From Pseudomonadota bacterium (lineage in GTDB: Bacteria; Pseudomonadota; Gammaproteobacteria; GRL18), in NCBI GenBank assembly GCA_030632745.1, contig DAOVUE010000030.1:1-9085 (forward strand): DNA of 9,085 bases. Reading direction: 5' to 3'. Each line of letters starts with the position of its first letter. Position 1 is the stretch's first letter. The position numbers were made by a program, and so were the translations under genes. The notes under the pieces were generated by a model. That model was not told the origin of the DNA. It searched no databases and saw nothing but the letters and a program-made list of their open reading frames with translations. Shown in pieces: positions 6,005 to 9,085 of this stretch.

Positions 6005-7168
6005 ATGGTAAACATTATGGTTCAAGCACCAGCAATATTGGCTCTGGAAGATGGTACAGTGTTTCATGGCAAGTCAATAGGAGCCGTTGGAGAAACTGTT
6101 GGTGAAGTGGTTTTTAACACGTCCATGACAGGCTATCAGGAAATATTAACGGATCCTTCCTATAAAGAACAAATTGTTACTTTAACCTACCCTCATATCG
6201 GCAATGTGGGTACAAATTCCGCTGATGAAGAATCACATAAGATTATGGCCAGAGGTCTGGTGATTCGAGACCTGCCGCGTCTTATGTCCAGCTGGCGTGG
6301 AGAAATGTCTCTTGCGGACTATCTGATAAAACACAATATTGTTGCTATTGCCGATATCGATACGCGAAAATTAACCCGTTTGCTGCGCAATAAAGGTGCT
6401 CAAAGAGGTGCTATTGTTGCTCAGGTAATTGATACTAATGACGCTATTGACGAAGCTGCCGCTGTAGCTTCTGCTCAGGCTTTCCCCGGTTTAAAAGGCA
6501 TGGATCTGGCAAAAGTCGTCACCACTGAGTCCAGTTATGAATGGCAGGAAGGTTCATGGTCATTGAGTACAAACTCAACTGAAATTTTAAATGATTTACC
6601 TTATCATGTCGTTGCCTATGACTATGGTGTTAAGAAAAATATTCTAAGAATGCTGGTAGACAGAGGTTGTAAAGTCACTATTGTCCCGGCGCAAACTAAA
6701 GCCTCTGATGTGCTGGCAATGAATCCGGATGGTGTATTCCTGTCTAATGGTCCAGGCGATCCGGAACCCTGTGATTATGCGATTGAAGCTATTACTGAAA
6801 TACTGGAAAGTTCAAAACCCGTATTCGGCATTTGTCTTGGTCATCAACTACTGTGTCTGGCCAGTGGTGCGAAAACGGTAAAAATGAAGTTCGGTCATCA
6901 TGGTGGTAATCACCCGGTGAGTAATTTAGAAACTAAAGAAGTTATGATTACCAGCCAGAATCATGGTTTTGCTGTGGATGAAAGCAGTTTGCCGGATAAT
7001 TTAAAAGCAACGCATAAGTCATTATTTGATGGCTCCCTGCAGGGAGTGCATCGCACAGATAAGCCTGCATTCAGTTTTCAGGGACATCCGGAAGCGAGTC
7101 CGGGACCGCATGATGTTGCTCCTTTGTTTGATCATTTTATTGAATTGATTGAAGAACAGAAAAGTTAG
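6005..7168 (+). CDS. carA: Carbamoyl-phosphate synthetase small (glutaminase) subunit CarA
   Basis: CarA hydrolyses glutamine and channels ammonia to CarB, which makes carbamoyl phosphate for arginine and pyrimidine synthesis. It is 387 residues, close to E. coli (382), and nearly alignable throughout. The N-terminal CarA domain shows [21 protein letters not shown] (33-53) and [14 protein letters not shown] (115-128). The C-terminal class I glutamine amidotransferase domain has LSNGPGDP (246-253), the nucleophile Cys277 in [17 protein letters not shown] (296-305), and His361 and Glu363 in [13 protein letters not shown], which complete the triad with the same spacing as E. coli Cys269/His353/Glu355. 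Neither the ATG at 6005 nor the in-frame ATG at 6017 has a clear ribosome site. 6017 gives a protein closer in length to E. coli (383 aa), so the start is uncertain by four codons. carB follows. Confidence 0.98.
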   Translation: MVNIMVQAPAILALEDGTVFHGKSIGAVGETVGEVVFNTSMTGYQEILTDPSYKEQIVTLTYPHIGNVGTNSADEESHKIMARGLVIRDLPRLMSSWRGEMSLADYLIKHNIVAIADIDTRKLTRLLRNKGAQRGAIVAQVIDTNDAIDEAAAVASAQAFPGLKGMDLAKVVTTESSYEWQEGSWSLSTNSTEILNDLPYHVVAYDYGVKKNILRMLVDRGCKVTIVPAQTKASDVLAMNPDGVFLSNGPGDPEPCDYAIEAITEILESSKPVFGICLGHQLLCLASGAKTVKMKFGHHGGNHPVSNLETKEVMITSQNHGFAVDESSLPDNLKATHKSLFDGSLQGVHRTDKPAFSFQGHPEASPGPHDVAPLFDHFIELIEEQKS

Positions 7169-7295
7169 AAGTAATGGGCCGTACTAAGGGTATGTGTGTA
7201 CAACTTGCCTGAGCGTCCCCGGAAGTATGCACTAACCCAGCCAGCACGGACTGTAAGCACCAAACTAAATATAAATCGAAATTTGTGAGTAAAGA
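7169..7295 (+). other. carA-carB spacer with imperfect inverted repeat
   Basis: This 127-base spacer is longer than the few bases to tens of bases usual between carA and carB. About 7177-7205 and 7222-7251 are partly complementary: the blocks CCGT/ACGG, CT/AG, GGGT/ACCC, GTG/CAC and TAC/GTA pair in order with small bulges. The part after 7205 is noticeably more GC-rich than other intergenic DNA here. It may fold as an RNA hairpin or be a decayed insertion. Ribosome-site support for carB is weak (GAGTAAAG before the ATG). Confidence 0.4.
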
Positions 7296-9085
7296 ATGCC
7301 AAAACGTGATGATATAAAAAGTATTCTGATTATTGGAGCCGGTCCAATTGTCATTGGTCAGGCCTGTGAATTTGATTATTCAGGGGCTCAGGCGTGTAAG
7401 GCGTTGAAAGATGAGGGCTATCGGGTCATTCTGGTGAACTCAAATCCAGCGACCATTATGACCGATCCGGAATTGGCAGATGCGACTTATATTGAACCCA
7501 TTCACTGGAAAGTAGTTGCCAATATCATTGAAAAAGAACGCCCTGATGCCCTGCTGCCGACTATGGGCGGGCAGACGGCATTAAATTGTGCTCTGGATTT
7601 AGATCGGGAAGGTGTTTTAAAACAATTTAATGTTGAAATGATTGGTGCGGATAAAAACGCCATTAACAAAGCAGAAGATCGTGATTTATTTCGTCAGGCG
7701 ATGATAAAAATTGGTCTGGATATGCCGAAGGCTTTTATTGCTCACACTATGGAAGAAGCAGCAGAGGTACAAAAAAAACTGGGTGCTTTTCCAATTATTA
7801 TTCGTCCATCCTTTACCATGGGCGGCAGCGGAGGCGGCATTGCCTACAATAAACAAGAATTTGTCGAGATTTGTGAGCGCGGCCTGGATATGTCTCCCAC
7901 CAACGAACTGCTCATTGAAGAATCCATTATTGGCTGGAAAGAATATGAGATGGAAGTGGTGCGGGATAAGAAAGACAATTGTATTATTATCTGCTCCATT
8001 GAAAATTTTGATGCTATGGGAGTCCATACCGGCGATTCGATCACTATTGCTCCCGCTCAAACTTTAACGGATAAAGAATATCAGATTATGCGTAATGCCT
8101 CTCTGGCGGTGTTACGTGAAATTGGTGTCGAGACGGGTGGTTCTAACGTTCAGTTTGCGGTGAATCCTGAAAATGGCCGCTTAATTATTATTGAAATGAA
8201 TCCCCGTGTATCCCGTTCATCGGCTTTGGCTTCTAAAGCGACGGGTTTTCCTATTGCTAAAGTGGCGGCTAAACTGGCCATTGGTTATACCCTGGATGAA
8301 CTGGACAATGAAATCACCGGTGGTGCAACCCCTGCATCATTTGAGCCTACTTTAGATTATGTGGTCACCAAAGTTCCCAGGTTTACCTTTGAAAAATTTC
8401 CTCAGGCTGATGATACCTTAACCACACAAATGAAATCTGTGGGTGAGGCCATGTCGATTGGCCGTACTTTTCAGGAGTCGCTGCAAAAAGCATTACGTTC
8501 CTTAGAAATTGATACCGATGGTTTTACTGAGATGGCTCAGGATCTGGATGGTGATACGGAAGATGAACAAATGGATTCCTTACGCCACGCATTAAAAGTG
8601 CCCGGAGCTCATCGTATCTGGTATATCGGTGATGCTTTCCGTAAAGGCTTATCGATGGATGATATTAATGAGCTGACAGGAATCGACCCCTGGTTTCTGA
8701 TGCAGATTGAAGAACTTATCCAGTTAGAAGAAACTATTCGTGATAAAAATATACTGGATCTGGATGCTGCATTTTTATTTGAGCTGAAACGCAAAGGTTT
8801 CTCTGATAGTCGTCTTGCGGTTTTATTAAAGACTGATGAAGCTACGGTCAGAAAATATCGCCATTCACACAATATTCGTCCGGTCTATAAACGTGTTGAT
8901 TCCTGTGCGGCTGAATTTGCTTCAACTACGGCTTATATGTACTCTACCTATGAAGAAGAGTGTGAAGCCGCAGTAACAGATAAAGAAAAAATTATGGTAT
9001 TAGGCGGTGGTCCTAATCGTATTGGTCAGGGAATTGAATTTGATTATTGCTGCGTTCATGCTGCCCATGCCTGCCGGGATGATGG
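7296..9085 (+). CDS. carB: Carbamoyl-phosphate synthetase large subunit CarB (3' truncated by window)
   Basis: CarB uses ammonia from CarA, bicarbonate and two ATP to make carbamoyl phosphate. The window holds 596 full codons of a protein that is 1073 residues in E. coli; the frame is open to the right edge without interruption. The start [20 protein letters not shown] matches the family N-terminus, and an in-frame TAA two codons upstream excludes a longer form. The carboxyphosphate ATP-grasp half shows Arg129 in [22 protein letters not shown] (170-184), and Glu300/Asn302 in [13 protein letters not shown], which match E. coli metal- and ATP-binding residues. The oligomerisation domain spans about 404-555, including [14 protein letters not shown] (440-453). 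The second synthetase half begins at about 556 with [20 protein letters not shown] (565-584). The allosteric domain lies outside the window. It is cotranscribed with carA in most bacteria. Confidence 0.99.
   Translation, partial: MPKRDDIKSILIIGAGPIVIGQACEFDYSGAQACKALKDEGYRVILVNSNPATIMTDPELADATYIEPIHWKVVANIIEKERPDALLPTMGGQTALNCALDLDREGVLKQFNVEMIGADKNAINKAEDRDLFRQAMIKIGLDMPKAFIAHTMEEAAEVQKKLGAFPIIIRPSFTMGGSGGGIAYNKQEFVEICERGLDMSPTNELLIEESIIGWKEYEMEVVRDKKDNCIIICSIENFDAMGVHTGDSITIAPAQTLTDKEYQIMRNASLAVLREIGVETGGSNVQFAVNPENGRLIIIEMNPRVSRSSALASKATGFPIAKVAAKLAIGYTLDELDNEITGGATPASFEPTLDYVVTKVPRFTFEKFPQADDTLTTQMKSVGEAMSIGRTFQESLQKALRSLEIDTDGFTEMAQDLDGDTEDEQMDSLRHALKVPGAHRIWYIGDAFRKGLSMDDINELTGIDPWFLMQIEELIQLEETIRDKNILDLDAAFLFELKRKGFSDSRLAVLLKTDEATVRKYRHSHNIRPVYKRVDSCAAEFASTTAYMYSTYEEECEAAVTDKEKIMVLGGGPNRIGQGIEFDYCCVHAAHACRDD

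Noticed and set aside
7686..8067. Minus- and plus-strand frames of 66-124 codons within carB
   Set aside because: They overlap the conserved carB frame, which is open and aligns to the family across the whole stretch.

Overview
The window looks like chromosome of an AT-rich gammaproteobacterium. The evidence is the closeness of CarA, CarB and DapB to their Escherichia coli counterparts, the gene order dapB-carA-carB, and a UmuD/UmuC mutagenesis pair. The genus cannot be fixed from the sequence. No tRNA, rRNA, CRISPR array or complete insertion sequence was seen.

Left part, minus strand (1-568): the 5' end of umuC and a complete umuD, overlapping by 18 bases. They encode an error-prone DNA polymerase V type system. 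UmuD keeps its catalytic Ser/Lys pair and a cleavage site. The visible part of UmuC departs from the family at two normally conserved spots. A divergent AT-rich intergenic region (569-846) holds nested inverted repeats but no canonical LexA box.

Middle part, plus strand (847-4790): three accessory genes of uncertain role. They are a large exported protein with a MORN/YwqK-like C-terminus, a DUF3616-type beta-propeller-like protein, and an exported DsrE/DsrF-like protein with a Tat-like leader. Each has its own intergenic region and ribosome binding site, so they do not form an obvious operon. A perfect 12-bp stem ends the first gene.

Right part, plus strand (4890-9085): core metabolism. dapB (lysine/diaminopimelate synthesis) is followed by carA and a 3'-truncated carB, the two subunits of carbamoyl-phosphate synthetase that feed arginine and pyrimidine synthesis. 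Each junction carries extra non-coding DNA: a 72-bp palindromic element before dapB, a 160-bp MITE-like element between dapB and carA, and a 127-bp spacer with an imperfect hairpin between carA and carB. The small inverted-repeat elements and the unusual exported protein are the most interesting content. I saw no clear evidence of an undescribed multi-gene system.
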